NCBI GenBank assembly: GCA_910579605.1
Contig: CAJTUG010000039.1
Location: 1 to 16,711, forward strand
Direction of reading: 5' to 3'
Source: an uncultured Muribaculaceae bacterium
GTDB lineage: Bacteria > Bacteroidota > Bacteroidia > Bacteroidales > Muribaculaceae
DNA length: 16,711 nt
In this document: piece by piece, positions 6,772 through 13,730 of the stretch
Layout of the letters: each line of letters opens with the position of its first letter
How positions within the stretch are numbered: position 1 is the first letter of the stretch
Made by a program: the position numbers and the translations under genes
The notes under the pieces: model-generated
Told to the model about the DNA's origin: nothing
Database searches by the model: none
Seen by the model: the letters and a program-made list of their open reading frames with translations, nothing else

Positions 6772-8955
6772 CTAACTTAGATTCCCATAGCTGCTGCCGT
6801 AGATTATATATCTCATAACATCGGGCACTATCGACAACCGAGTGAAATATCCGTGATCCATTCGGTCATTATCATCAGCTAATATATTTTCCGAAAATTT
6901 GTCAAAACCATCCTCTCCAAGAGTAAGAATAGCTTTGCGGAATATTTCCACTGCCTGATTCATGTCAGATACAAGCCAATGTGCTTTGCCGGAAACAATA
7001 AGGAAAGCGGCGTCTGTATTTTCTCTGCCAACAGAATCTACTACTGCCAGAGCTTCTTCGGCCTTACCTATTTCCAAAAGACGTTGAGCCAACATTGTTT
7101 TAATCTCAATATTATCACCAGTGCTCAAATAATCCATTTGGTATAGAATCTCTACAGATTTTTCTGCATCTCCAGCCATATAATAAGCCTTATAAAGGCG
7201 GTCCAAAAAATCTATAGAATCAGAATGTGTAGAAATAAACGGTTCCAAATACGATAATGCAACAGAATCATCGTAATACCCATCCTCTAAATAAATATCA
7301 GCGAGCATTAATGCAACCTCATAATAATCAGGATGCATATCCAATATTCTCTCAAGTGGCTGAACTGCCGCATAAGCATTCCCTGTGGCCAACAGTGCTT
7401 TAGCCTCCAACAATAAGGATTCCTCCGACAAATCATCAGAACGGTTAAGCCTATTTGTAACACAAATTGTGGCAGAAGGCAAATCCGACGACAATGCAAC
7501 TTTACAATATTCAAGCAAAGACTCTTGACCAAGACCTTCAGCAACCGTTAGAAGGGTTTCGGCCGAAATAACCCCGTTGGAATCAAACGGATTTCTAAAA
7601 TCGCCCTTGCGCCTGAATGATGTAAAAAAACGCGAGAGATTTCTAAAATACATCATAAGCATATAGCGGAACGACTGACCGATGTTCATCTGGTCAAACA
7701 TTTCATGTGCCATAGGATCATCAAACATCGAAGCCAACCCAGATGCAGAATTCTCTATAACGGCCCTACGCAGATGAGCCGGAGCCTGCGCCAGCGACAA
7801 AAGCATGGCAAACTTATCGCCTGCGCAAATAGTATTCATCTTCTCTACAAGTTCTGCCAATTGTACACCTTCGGTATCAACGATATCAGCTAATGAACTG
7901 TGATTTGGATAAAAAGGCAAGAACCAATTAGAAACATTGCGGAAAAAATCAAAGTTTCGCATCGTTCCGATAGAACGGGAATAAATATCTGCGCCGCTTA
8001 ACTGAGCTTCCTGAAACATCTTGATTTTTTCAAAATCGTCTGGCGACATATTAATACCGGCACTTTCAAAAAGTTCACGGGCATTTTCGGGAGTCAAATC
8101 CTTATTACCCAGCTTACTGCCTATATCGCTGCCCAAGGACATCATCCGCTGAATTAAAGCCGTAAAATCGGTGTCTTTCTTACGGAACTCGCCAATGGCC
8201 TTTAATTTCTCTATTTCAACAGCAAATACATCGGAAGGAGAGATATTCAAATCCGAAGGATATGAAACCGGTTGAGTCAACGAAATCCACGCAAGAGCCA
8301 CAGCGGCCAATCTTTGTTCTGGCAATCTACAAACATCGGCAAGAAGCGAAACTCGCTTTTCATCGTGTTGTATCCACTCCCCGAAACCTATAGCACCAAT
8401 CCAAAGCTCGCGGTCATACAACGGGATTTCATCATCAGCCAAAAACGACGATAATATCTGCTCCGTTTCTTCGTCGAAGGGATAGTCGGTCCATATACGG
8501 TTAAAAATATCAGAACTCAAAGTCTCTATCTTAGCCCGTTTCTTTGTATCGGTAAGAGCCATCGTATCTGTATTTAGCCTTTTAAGTTCATCCAGATAAT
8601 CGGCAAAAAGAGGCTGAAGAGTTTCATCGGGTCTCAACGCCTGGAATCTCAACTGAGAGAAATAAACCGAATCATTGCTCAAACTGTTTTGTTCACGTTG
8701 AAGAATTGTAGTCAAGACATTCAATTCATGCTTCAAAGAATCAAGTTCGTTTTGAGAAACCTCAAGATTTCCTTTGAGCATGAGTCTGAGCATAAAAAAA
8801 TAACGTTGCTCCAATTGGTCTAATTGTTGCTGTATTTTTTTGTCATTCAACGATGCGGCAGAACTCTTAAGCACAGCAAAAGCCTCCCGTAGAGAATTTT
8901 TCTCCACAAGTTGAGCTATAGAGGCCAAAGCACCGGATATATCTTTTATAAACAT
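6772..8955 (-). CDS. Large tetratricopeptide-repeat protein of unknown function
   Basis: I do not recognise this 727-aa protein beyond its repeats. It has no signal peptide or convincing membrane segment, so it is probably cytoplasmic. Residues 1-95 are helical with a likely coiled coil (about 36-92, rich in Gln, Leu and Glu). Residues 100-450 are a largely helical region of unknown type with several Phe/Trp/Met-rich patches (about 333-350 and 428-448). TPR-like helix pairs occupy about 511-541, 542-576, 580-606, 615-642 and 645-680; motifs such as A-x-x-L-L-A-x-G-x-x-x-x-A are visible. The C-terminus (about 697-727) is Tyr-rich. The start is 4 bp after the stop of the small membrane-protein gene, so the two are almost certainly one operon. 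It probably acts as a scaffold. Confidence 0.75.
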   Translation of the reverse strand: MFIKDISGALASIAQLVEKNSLREAFAVLKSSAASLNDKKIQQQLDQLEQRYFFMLRLMLKGNLEVSQNELDSLKHELNVLTTILQREQNSLSNDSVYFSQLRFQALRPDETLQPLFADYLDELKRLNTDTMALTDTKKRAKIETLSSDIFNRIWTDYPFDEETEQILSSFLADDEIPLYDRELWIGAIGFGEWIQHDEKRVSLLADVCRLPEQRLAAVALAWISLTQPVSYPSDLNISPSDVFAVEIEKLKAIGEFRKKDTDFTALIQRMMSLGSDIGSKLGNKDLTPENARELFESAGINMSPDDFEKIKMFQEAQLSGADIYSRSIGTMRNFDFFRNVSNWFLPFYPNHSSLADIVDTEGVQLAELVEKMNTICAGDKFAMLLSLAQAPAHLRRAVIENSASGLASMFDDPMAHEMFDQMNIGQSFRYMLMMYFRNLSRFFTSFRRKGDFRNPFDSNGVISAETLLTVAEGLGQESLLEYCKVALSSDLPSATICVTNRLNRSDDLSEESLLLEAKALLATGNAYAAVQPLERILDMHPDYYEVALMLADIYLEDGYYDDSVALSYLEPFISTHSDSIDFLDRLYKAYYMAGDAEKSVEILYQMDYLSTGDNIEIKTMLAQRLLEIGKAEEALAVVDSVGRENTDAAFLIVSGKAHWLVSDMNQAVEIFRKAILTLGEDGFDKFSENILADDNDRMDHGYFTRLSIVPDVMRYIIYGSSYGNLS

Positions 8956-8959
8956 ATTA

Positions 8960-9358
8960 TTAGAGCGGTTGAGGGAAATTATCAGGCACTCGATCTGCGG
9001 GAACTAAAAGAAAACGAATGCCTTTTATTGGTTTACGAAGATTAACGGAAATAATCTCGCCAAAGTTCACCGACAAAATATCTTTTGCAGTTATAGATAG
9101 GCTGTCTACAATAGCTGTGCTGTCAAAACTGTAGAAATCTATCTTTAATCCTCCACAAGGCAAAAATGTCCACATCTGTGGACGCGACAGCAGAATAATG
9201 CCAGGCTTAGCACATAGTTTTATCCACACCATACTCAAAACCATTGGATAAATAATGAGCAAAAGAATAAACGACAAATACAAAAAACGACTATCGTTTA
9301 TAGAAACTATGCTACATACCAATACCGGAAGAATGAAAATCCAGCAGTATTTTAACAT
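8960..9358 (-). CDS. Small two-helix membrane protein, unknown function
   Basis: This 132-aa protein begins at the ATG at 9358. A longer reading from 9430 would use a TTG codon and run through a strong hairpin, so I reject it. Hydrophobic helices lie at about residues 5-20 and 25-48, followed by a roughly 80-residue soluble part. That part is rich in beta-type segments (GIILLSRPQMW, GLKIDFYSF, SLSITAKDILSVNFGEI, GIRFLLVPADRV). The arrangement of two helices followed by a beta domain resembles YcxB or PH-like membrane proteins, but this is only a shape comparison. The TPR gene starts 4 bp after its stop, arguing for a shared function. No family could be named. Confidence 0.65.
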   Translation of the reverse strand: MLKYCWIFILPVLVCSIVSINDSRFLYLSFILLLIIYPMVLSMVWIKLCAKPGIILLSRPQMWTFLPCGGLKIDFYSFDSTAIVDSLSITAKDILSVNFGEIISVNLRKPIKGIRFLLVPADRVPDNFPQPL

Positions 9359-9370
9359 AACCCCCTTGGC

Positions 9371-9393
9371 CACGGCACTTATGTAGTGCCGCG
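9371..9393 (-). promoter_or_regulatory. Strong hairpin just upstream of the small membrane-protein gene
   Basis: On the minus strand a 9-bp stem (one G-U pair) closes a 5-nt loop ACAUA: the arms are bases 9385-9393 and 9371-9379, core CGGCACT / AGTGCCG. It lies about 50 bp after the M3 peptidase stop and 12 bp before the ATG at 9358. No U tract follows, so it is not a standard intrinsic terminator. It may attenuate readthrough, protect an mRNA end or affect translation. Confidence 0.5.
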
Positions 9394-9442
9394 AACCAAC
9401 GGAGAATAATTCTGGACTGCTACATTCCAAAACAGTCTGACT

Positions 9443-11578
9443 TCAGTCTTTTTTAGGAGCCGGAACCGAGGGCTCCGACGGAGCTTTCTTAATTCCGTCA
9501 CGGATAAGAAGCGCATCAATAGTAGCATCTTGTCCACGGAAACGGCGATAAAGTTCAGCAGGGTTTTCGGTTCCGCCACGCATGAGTACATTGCGGCGGA
9601 AACTGTCGGCCGTTGCCTTGTCAAAAATTCCATGCTCCTTAAAGTATGAGAAAGCATCAGCGTCAAGTACCTCAGCCCATTTATAGCTATAATAACCTGC
9701 GGCATAACCTCCGGAGAAGATATGGCTGAATTGTGGCGAAATCATCGTGCCTTCTACATCGGGAAAAATACGCACACTTTCTATAGCTTCTCTTTCAAAT
9801 GCCACAGGATCCTCCACAGGGTTATCGATCATATGCCATGCCATATCCAGAATGCCAAAGCCAAGTTGACGCATACACGCATATGCAGCACCATACTGCG
9901 ATGATTTAACCAGACGCTCTACCAATTCCGCAGGGATGGGTTCTCCTGTTTGGTAATGACGAGCAAAACCATCAAGGAATTCTTTTTCGGCGAGATAATT
10001 TTCGTTGAACTGCGAAGGTAATTCCACAAAATCGCGGTATACGGAAGTACCCGAAAGCGATGCATATTTAGTATCGGCAAGAAGTCCGTGGAGGGAGTGC
10101 CCGAATTCATGGAGGAATGTTTCTACCTCATAAGGTGTTAGCAACGACGGTTTACCGGCCGTAGGCTTTGTGAAATTCATCACAATAGAAACATGTGGGC
10201 GAGATGCTACCCCCTCGTCGGTAATAAACTCATCCTTAAAGCCTGTCATCCAAGCTCCTGGACGTTTGCTCGCGCGAGGGAAAAAATCGGTATAAAGCAC
10301 CCCTATATATTTCCCGTCGGAATCACTCACTTCATAAGCCTTTACATCTGGATGGTAAACCTCTATGTCGGGGGTATGCTTAAACTGCAAACCGTAGAGC
10401 TTAGTAGCAAGACCGAAAACGCCTTCTACCACATTGTCAAGTTCAAAATAAGGGCGCAAAGCTTCTTCATCAAAAGAATATTTTTCGGCTTTGAGCTTGT
10501 TGGAATAGTAGGAATAATCCCATGGATTAATCACCGTAGGCTTACCTTCAAGATTGCTCGCAAATTCTGTAAGTTCAGCCATTTCAGCATCTAATGCAGG
10601 GCGATATGCATCGCGAAGCCGTCCAAGCAAATCGTAAACAGCTTCTGGGTTTTGAGCCATTGTCCTCTGCAAAGAATGTTTAGCATAAGTATCACTACCC
10701 AAAAGACGCGCTATTTCCATGCGGATTTGAGAAATACGCTTAATATTTTCTATATTGGAATACTCGCCCTTGGTATTACGAGAATTATAAAGCTTATACA
10801 TCTTCTCGCGCAAATCGGGACGAGAAGAGTATTTTATGAATGCCGAATATGTGGGTTGGTCAAGCGTGAAAAGATATTCACCTTGGCGACCTTTCGCCTT
10901 AGCAGCTTCGGCTGCGGCTGTTACAGAACTTTCGGGAAGTCCCGCAAGGTCATGCTCCGTGAGATAAATCTCGTAGGTATTAAGTTCTTTAAGAACATTT
11001 TGGCCGAATGCAGTCGTCAAAGCCGATAATTCAGCCGATAATTTACGATATTTCTCACGGTCTTCGCCTTGAAGGTTCGCACCAGAAAGGGCAAACGAAT
11101 CATAGGTTTTCTGCAAAAGTGTCTGGTCTTCGGGCGACAAATCAAATTTATCGCGCATATCGTAGACTTGCTTTACTTTTTGCCAAAGGGGTTCGTTGAG
11201 AATTATAGAGGTAGAATAGTCGCTCAATTTTCCCGATACGCCTACTGCAATCTGCATCATGGCATCGGTGCTGTTGGCAGATAAAAGCGGATAGAAAACA
11301 TTGAGCACCCGGTTCAAGTCTGCCCCTGTGCGCTCAAGCGCTACAATGGTATTGTCGAAATCGGGCATAGCACGGTTCACAACAATGGCGTTTATTTCTT
11401 CTCGTGCTTTGGATATACCGCTGTCGATGGCTGCTTCCCACTGCGAATCGTTTATCTGCGAGAATGGGGCAGTTCCGTGTATACCGGTAAATTCAGTAAA
11501 AAAAGGATTCTCTGCTTGTGTCATAACAGGTACCGCAGCGCCCGTAATGGCTATGGCGGCCAATAATTGTTTAATCAT
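9443..11578 (-). CDS. Secreted M3 family zinc metallopeptidase (dipeptidyl carboxypeptidase / oligopeptidase-like)
   Basis: This 711-aa peptidase resembles Dcp/oligopeptidase A, enzymes that trim short peptides. Residues 1-22 form a Sec signal peptide (LLAAIAITGAAVPVMTQA), with no lipobox, so a soluble periplasmic enzyme is expected. The zinc site is HEFGH at 490-494 with the third ligand probably Glu519 in DFVELPSQ. The substrate-side Tyr/Gly motif GGYAAGYYSYKWAEVLD occurs at about 623-639. DFFPRASKRPGAW at about 431-443 is another family hallmark. The C-terminus ends in a Pro/Lys/Ser-rich tail (about 697-711). It starts 47 bp after mltG, and a TAnnTTTG box in that gap may give it its own promoter. 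A second M3 peptidase lies at 13731-15881. Family certain; exopeptidase specificity inferred. Confidence 0.93.
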   Translation of the reverse strand: MIKQLLAAIAITGAAVPVMTQAENPFFTEFTGIHGTAPFSQINDSQWEAAIDSGISKAREEINAIVVNRAMPDFDNTIVALERTGADLNRVLNVFYPLLSANSTDAMMQIAVGVSGKLSDYSTSIILNEPLWQKVKQVYDMRDKFDLSPEDQTLLQKTYDSFALSGANLQGEDREKYRKLSAELSALTTAFGQNVLKELNTYEIYLTEHDLAGLPESSVTAAAEAAKAKGRQGEYLFTLDQPTYSAFIKYSSRPDLREKMYKLYNSRNTKGEYSNIENIKRISQIRMEIARLLGSDTYAKHSLQRTMAQNPEAVYDLLGRLRDAYRPALDAEMAELTEFASNLEGKPTVINPWDYSYYSNKLKAEKYSFDEEALRPYFELDNVVEGVFGLATKLYGLQFKHTPDIEVYHPDVKAYEVSDSDGKYIGVLYTDFFPRASKRPGAWMTGFKDEFITDEGVASRPHVSIVMNFTKPTAGKPSLLTPYEVETFLHEFGHSLHGLLADTKYASLSGTSVYRDFVELPSQFNENYLAEKEFLDGFARHYQTGEPIPAELVERLVKSSQYGAAYACMRQLGFGILDMAWHMIDNPVEDPVAFEREAIESVRIFPDVEGTMISPQFSHIFSGGYAAGYYSYKWAEVLDADAFSYFKEHGIFDKATADSFRRNVLMRGGTENPAELYRRFRGQDATIDALLIRDGIKKAPSEPSVPAPKKD

Positions 11579-11603
11579 ATCTATTTTGTTTCTGTATTTC
11601 CTG

Positions 11604-11611
11604 CAAATATA
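11604..11611 (-). promoter_or_regulatory. Candidate -7 box for the secreted M3 peptidase gene
   Basis: On the minus strand TATATTTG matches the Bacteroidetes -7 consensus TAnnTTTG exactly. It lies 25 bp upstream of the peptidase ATG at 11578 and downstream of the mltG stop. No TTG/TTTG element is present at the expected 19-21 bp upstream, so the promoter may be weak or the match may be chance. Confidence 0.38.
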
Positions 11612-11625
11612 ATGCCAAATTTCGC

Positions 11626-12633
11626 TTAACGTATACCTCTCTTGTCAAGGGCACGCTGGTATCGGGCGGCATTGATACGGTGGCGGTCGTAGCTTGTGGC
11701 AAATTCATGGTATCCGCTGAAATCTGATTTGGCACACATATACAAGTAGTCGTTCTGTGGTGCCGAAAGTACTCTTTCCATGGTAGAACGCTCCGGTATA
11801 CGGATAGGACCCGGAGGAAGACCGGTCGTCTTATATGTGTTATAGGGAGATTCAACCGACAAATGCGATTTCAATAATCGCCTCAACGAAAAGTCGCCTA
11901 CGGCAAATTTCACTGTCGGGTCGGCTTGTAGTGGCATCCCTTTTGCAATTCTGTTCATGTACAGGCGTGCGATTGCGGGTTGCTCATCGGCCTTATTAGA
12001 CTCCTCCTCCACTATTGAGGCTAATGTAGCTACCTCAACTGGCGTCAATCCCAAATCCATTGCCCGTTGACGCCTCTCTTGCGTCCAAAAATCATTGCGG
12101 ACTCCAAGCAATTTTTCCACCACAGACTCTGGAGTTGCAGTCCAATAGAATTCGTATGTATCTGGCAAGAAAGCTGCCGGGAACGAAGATTTCTCAAAAC
12201 CAGACTCTCGCAATATCGAATCTACAGCCACTGAAAACGACGCGCTATCCATCTCAAGCTTAGCCGACACTCGCCGCGAAAGGTCTCCTATAGTGCGAAG
12301 GTTGTTGAATGTCAACTTAACCGGAGTCTGACGGCCACGAGCCAATATCCGCGCAAATTTTGTTGCCGGAATACCCGGTTCTATAACATATGAACCATGA
12401 GCTATATTGGCATCTCCCGACTGTACTTTCCACAAACGAGCAACCTTATGCCCATATCCTCCCAGACTATCGGCAAGTAATGCGCCGACTTGAGCCTCGC
12501 TGCTTCCCTTAGGTATATTTATCCGCTTGCTATTCCCTTGGTATGGAGACATTACAAAAAACTGCCAAAAGACATATCCTCCGCAGAAAAGAAGCGTTAC
12601 TGCTATTAAAATCCAGATGATAGCTTTTCTCAT
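11626..12633 (-). CDS. mltG: Endolytic murein transglycosylase MltG (YceG-like)
   Basis: MltG cleaves nascent peptidoglycan strands at the membrane and is thought to set glycan strand length. The 335-aa protein has a single N-terminal transmembrane helix (about residues 5-27) and then a periplasmic region. An N-terminal LysM-like part at about 36-105 (KRINIPKGSSEAQVGALLA, later YVIEPG) precedes the catalytic domain. The catalytic glutamate is Glu209 in ATLASIVEEES. Conserved substrate-groove motifs follow: LQADPTVKFA (235-244) and SPYNTYKTTGLPPGPI (262-277). Length and motifs are normal for the family. A candidate promoter lies upstream at 12738-12770, giving a leader of about 100 nt. Confidence 0.95.
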   Translation of the reverse strand: MRKAIIWILIAVTLLFCGGYVFWQFFVMSPYQGNSKRINIPKGSSEAQVGALLADSLGGYGHKVARLWKVQSGDANIAHGSYVIEPGIPATKFARILARGRQTPVKLTFNNLRTIGDLSRRVSAKLEMDSASFSVAVDSILRESGFEKSSFPAAFLPDTYEFYWTATPESVVEKLLGVRNDFWTQERRQRAMDLGLTPVEVATLASIVEEESNKADEQPAIARLYMNRIAKGMPLQADPTVKFAVGDFSLRRLLKSHLSVESPYNTYKTTGLPPGPIRIPERSTMERVLSAPQNDYLYMCAKSDFSGYHEFATSYDRHRINAARYQRALDKRGIR

Positions 12634-12737
12634 AATCTATTTTACATTATTTTCATGGTTTCCACGGCAATTTGGCCAACAATTCGAATTGCAAAAAATC
12701 GCCGGGGCTTTCATATTGAATTCTTAGGTGAAATACA

Positions 12738-12770
12738 CAAAATTACAGAAAAAAGCTTGAATAAGACCAA
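12738..12770 (-). promoter_or_regulatory. Candidate promoter for mltG
   Basis: On the minus strand the -7 box TAATTTTG (12738-12745) matches TAnnTTTG exactly and is preceded at 22 bp by TTG (12768-12770). Transcription would begin near 12731, about 98 nt before the mltG ATG at 12633. The leader shows no obvious riboswitch fold. The spacing is slightly longer than usual. Confidence 0.4.
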
Positions 12771-12774
12771 GAGC
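12749..12774 (-). terminator. Weak candidate terminator after the phosphatase gene
   Basis: On the minus strand a short stem (CTTG pairing with CAAG, extendable by a few interrupted pairs) is followed by six T residues at 12749-12754. It sits 16 bp after the phosphatase stop codon. The stem is short, and the element overlaps the upstream part of the mltG promoter candidate, so it is only tentative. Confidence 0.25.
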
Positions 12775-12789
12775 CTAACTTATAAAATG

Positions 12790-13248
12790 TTAATTTCTCA
12801 AAGAATCCAAAATATTATAACATGAATTTTCCAACAAATCAAGAACCAGTTCAAAACCTTCGGCTCCTGTGTAATATGGATCAGGGATATAGTCTAACGT
12901 AGTGGCAAGGGTAAAGAAATCGGAAATCCTGACAATCTTGTCGCATCCCTCTACCGTTGGCGAAATTTCACGCAAATCTGAAACATTCTGGTCATCCATA
13001 GCAAAAATAACATCAAAATCTTCAAAATCAGCAGCTTTCACAGGCCGACTTTGATGAGTGAGCGAGAGCCCTCGCCGCGAAGCATGTACACGCATTCGTT
13101 TATCGGGCAATTCTCCTTGGTGATAAGACAAAATGCCGGCTGAATCCACCTCAATACGCTCCTCCAGACCTGCTTCTTCCACATATCGGCGCATAACACC
13201 CTCCGCAGCCGGCGACCTGCAAATATTTCCAAGACAAACAAAAAGCAT
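12790..13248 (-). CDS. Low-molecular-weight protein tyrosine phosphatase
   Basis: This 152-aa cytoplasmic phosphatase removes phosphate from protein tyrosines. The P-loop is C5-L-G-N-I-C-R11-S in MLFVCLGNICRSPAAE, and the general acid is Asp123 in IPDPYYTG. The residue after Asn8 is Ile, as in tyrosine-specific members, whereas the arginine phosphatase YwlE has Thr at this place; tyrosine specificity is inferred from that. I chose the ATG at 13248 because family members begin directly with the first strand. In-frame ATGs at 13320 and 13371 would add 24 or 41 residues without family similarity. No tyrosine kinase gene is in the window. A possible -7 box lies at 13358-13365. Confidence 0.92.
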   Translation of the reverse strand: MLFVCLGNICRSPAAEGVMRRYVEEAGLEERIEVDSAGILSYHQGELPDKRMRVHASRRGLSLTHQSRPVKAADFEDFDVIFAMDDQNVSDLREISPTVEGCDKIVRISDFFTLATTLDYIPDPYYTGAEGFELVLDLLENSCYNILDSLRN

Positions 13249-13357
13249 CTTGATTTTTTCTTTACCTCTCAAAGAGTTTATCAGCTCTATGGTTCTACAG
13301 TTTACATTTTTACTTTGCATATTATTTCTGGTGATATTTACACATTGGTTATATGTG

Positions 13358-13365
13358 CAAAAGTA
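13358..13365 (-). promoter_or_regulatory. Candidate -7 box for the phosphatase gene
   Basis: On the minus strand TACTTTTG fits TAnnTTTG exactly. No TTG-type -33 element is present at the right distance. Transcription would start near 13351, leaving a leader of about 100 nt before the ATG at 13248, or about 30 nt before the alternative ATG at 13320. Confidence 0.33.
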
Positions 13366-13426
13366 ATACAATTAATCGGCATTTCAGATATAGGGATTGA
13401 GATCCGGGAAATAAATTTTGCACAAT

Positions 13427-13450
13427 ATTATAAATCTGCATTATAAATCT
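13427..13450. repeat. Tandem 11-bp direct repeat upstream of the phosphatase gene
   Basis: ATTATAAATCT occurs at 13427-13437 and again at 13440-13450, separated by GC (13-bp period). It lies in the 124-bp stretch 13372-13495 between the phosphatase promoter candidate and the tRNA terminator, where nothing else is recognisable. It could be an operator or chance A/T-rich repetition. Confidence 0.4.
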
Positions 13451-13495
13451 CTGTATAGGTACGACAACCCAGGACGGTGCTTCGGGTATGTATAC

Positions 13496-13523
13496 AAAAA
13501 AACCGGAGACAATGCTCCGGTTT
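13496..13523 (-). terminator. Rho-independent terminator of tRNA-Cys
   Basis: On the minus strand a perfect 9-bp stem (AAACCGGAG / CTCCGGTTT, bases 13515-13523 and 13500-13508) closes a 6-nt loop and runs into seven T residues (13496-13502, three of them in the stem). It begins 3 bp after the tRNA 3' end. On the plus strand only three T residues follow, so it works in one direction. Confidence 0.92.
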
Positions 13524-13526
13524 CTG

Positions 13527-13597
13527 AGGTACCAAGCAGATTCGAACTGCTGTGCTCGGTTTTGCAGACCGATGCCTAACCCCTCGGCCATGGTACC
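13527..13597 (-). tRNA. tRNA-Cys (anticodon GCA)
   Basis: This 71-nt tRNA folds fully. The acceptor stem GGTACCA / TGGTACC has 7 perfect pairs with discriminator U73, the identity base for cysteine. The D stem is GCC/GGC, the anticodon stem TCGGT/ACCGA has loop CTGCAAA, and the T arm GCAG-TTCGAAT-CTGC is canonical. The anticodon GCA is opposite plus-strand bases 13563-13565 and reads UGC and UGU. CCA is not encoded, since CAG follows the discriminator. It is a monocistronic unit with its own promoter (13618-13649) and terminator (13496-13523). Confidence 0.97.
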
Positions 13598-13617
13598 ATT
13601 TGGTGGTTTTGCGCCTG

Positions 13618-13649
13618 CAAAGTTATAGGATTTTTTTCAACCTCGCAAA
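13618..13649 (-). promoter_or_regulatory. Promoter of tRNA-Cys, full Bacteroidetes consensus
   Basis: On the minus strand TTTG (13646-13649), a 20-bp spacer and TAACTTTG (13618-13625) match the -33 TTTG / -7 TAnnTTTG consensus at every fixed base. Transcription would start near 13611, about 14 nt before the mature tRNA 5' end at 13597. Confidence 0.75.
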
Positions 13650-13664
13650 TTTTTCAGCATAAAA

Positions 13665-13696
13665 TTTACACTTTTGGAAAATTTAGCGTAATTTTG
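13665..13696 (+). promoter_or_regulatory. Promoter of the lipoprotein M3 peptidase gene
   Basis: TAATTTTG at 13689-13696 matches TAnnTTTG exactly; a TTTA at 13665-13668, 20 bp upstream, is one base off the -33 TTTG. Transcription would start near 13703, supporting translation from the ATG at 13731 rather than 13710. It is back to back with the tRNA-Cys promoter. Confidence 0.55.
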
Positions 13697-13730
13697 TATT
13701 CGGAATTGTATGCAACCCCAATTAGAACCA

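Noticed and set aside
9359..9430. N-terminal extension of the small membrane protein starting at a TTG codon at 9430
   Set aside because: It uses a rare start, adds 24 residues before a good membrane helix and runs through a strong hairpin; the ATG at 9358 is better.
10193..10594. 133-codon open frame on the plus strand inside the secreted M3 peptidase gene
   Set aside because: It lies opposite well-conserved peptidase sequence and shows no domain or promoter; it is a shadow frame.
13249..13371. 41-residue N-terminal extension of the tyrosine phosphatase
   Set aside because: Family proteins start directly at the first strand before the P-loop; the extension overlaps a candidate promoter box and has no family similarity.
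13496..13523. Terminator hairpin acting on the plus strand as well
   Set aside because: Only three T residues follow the stem on the plus strand, and no plus-strand gene ends there.
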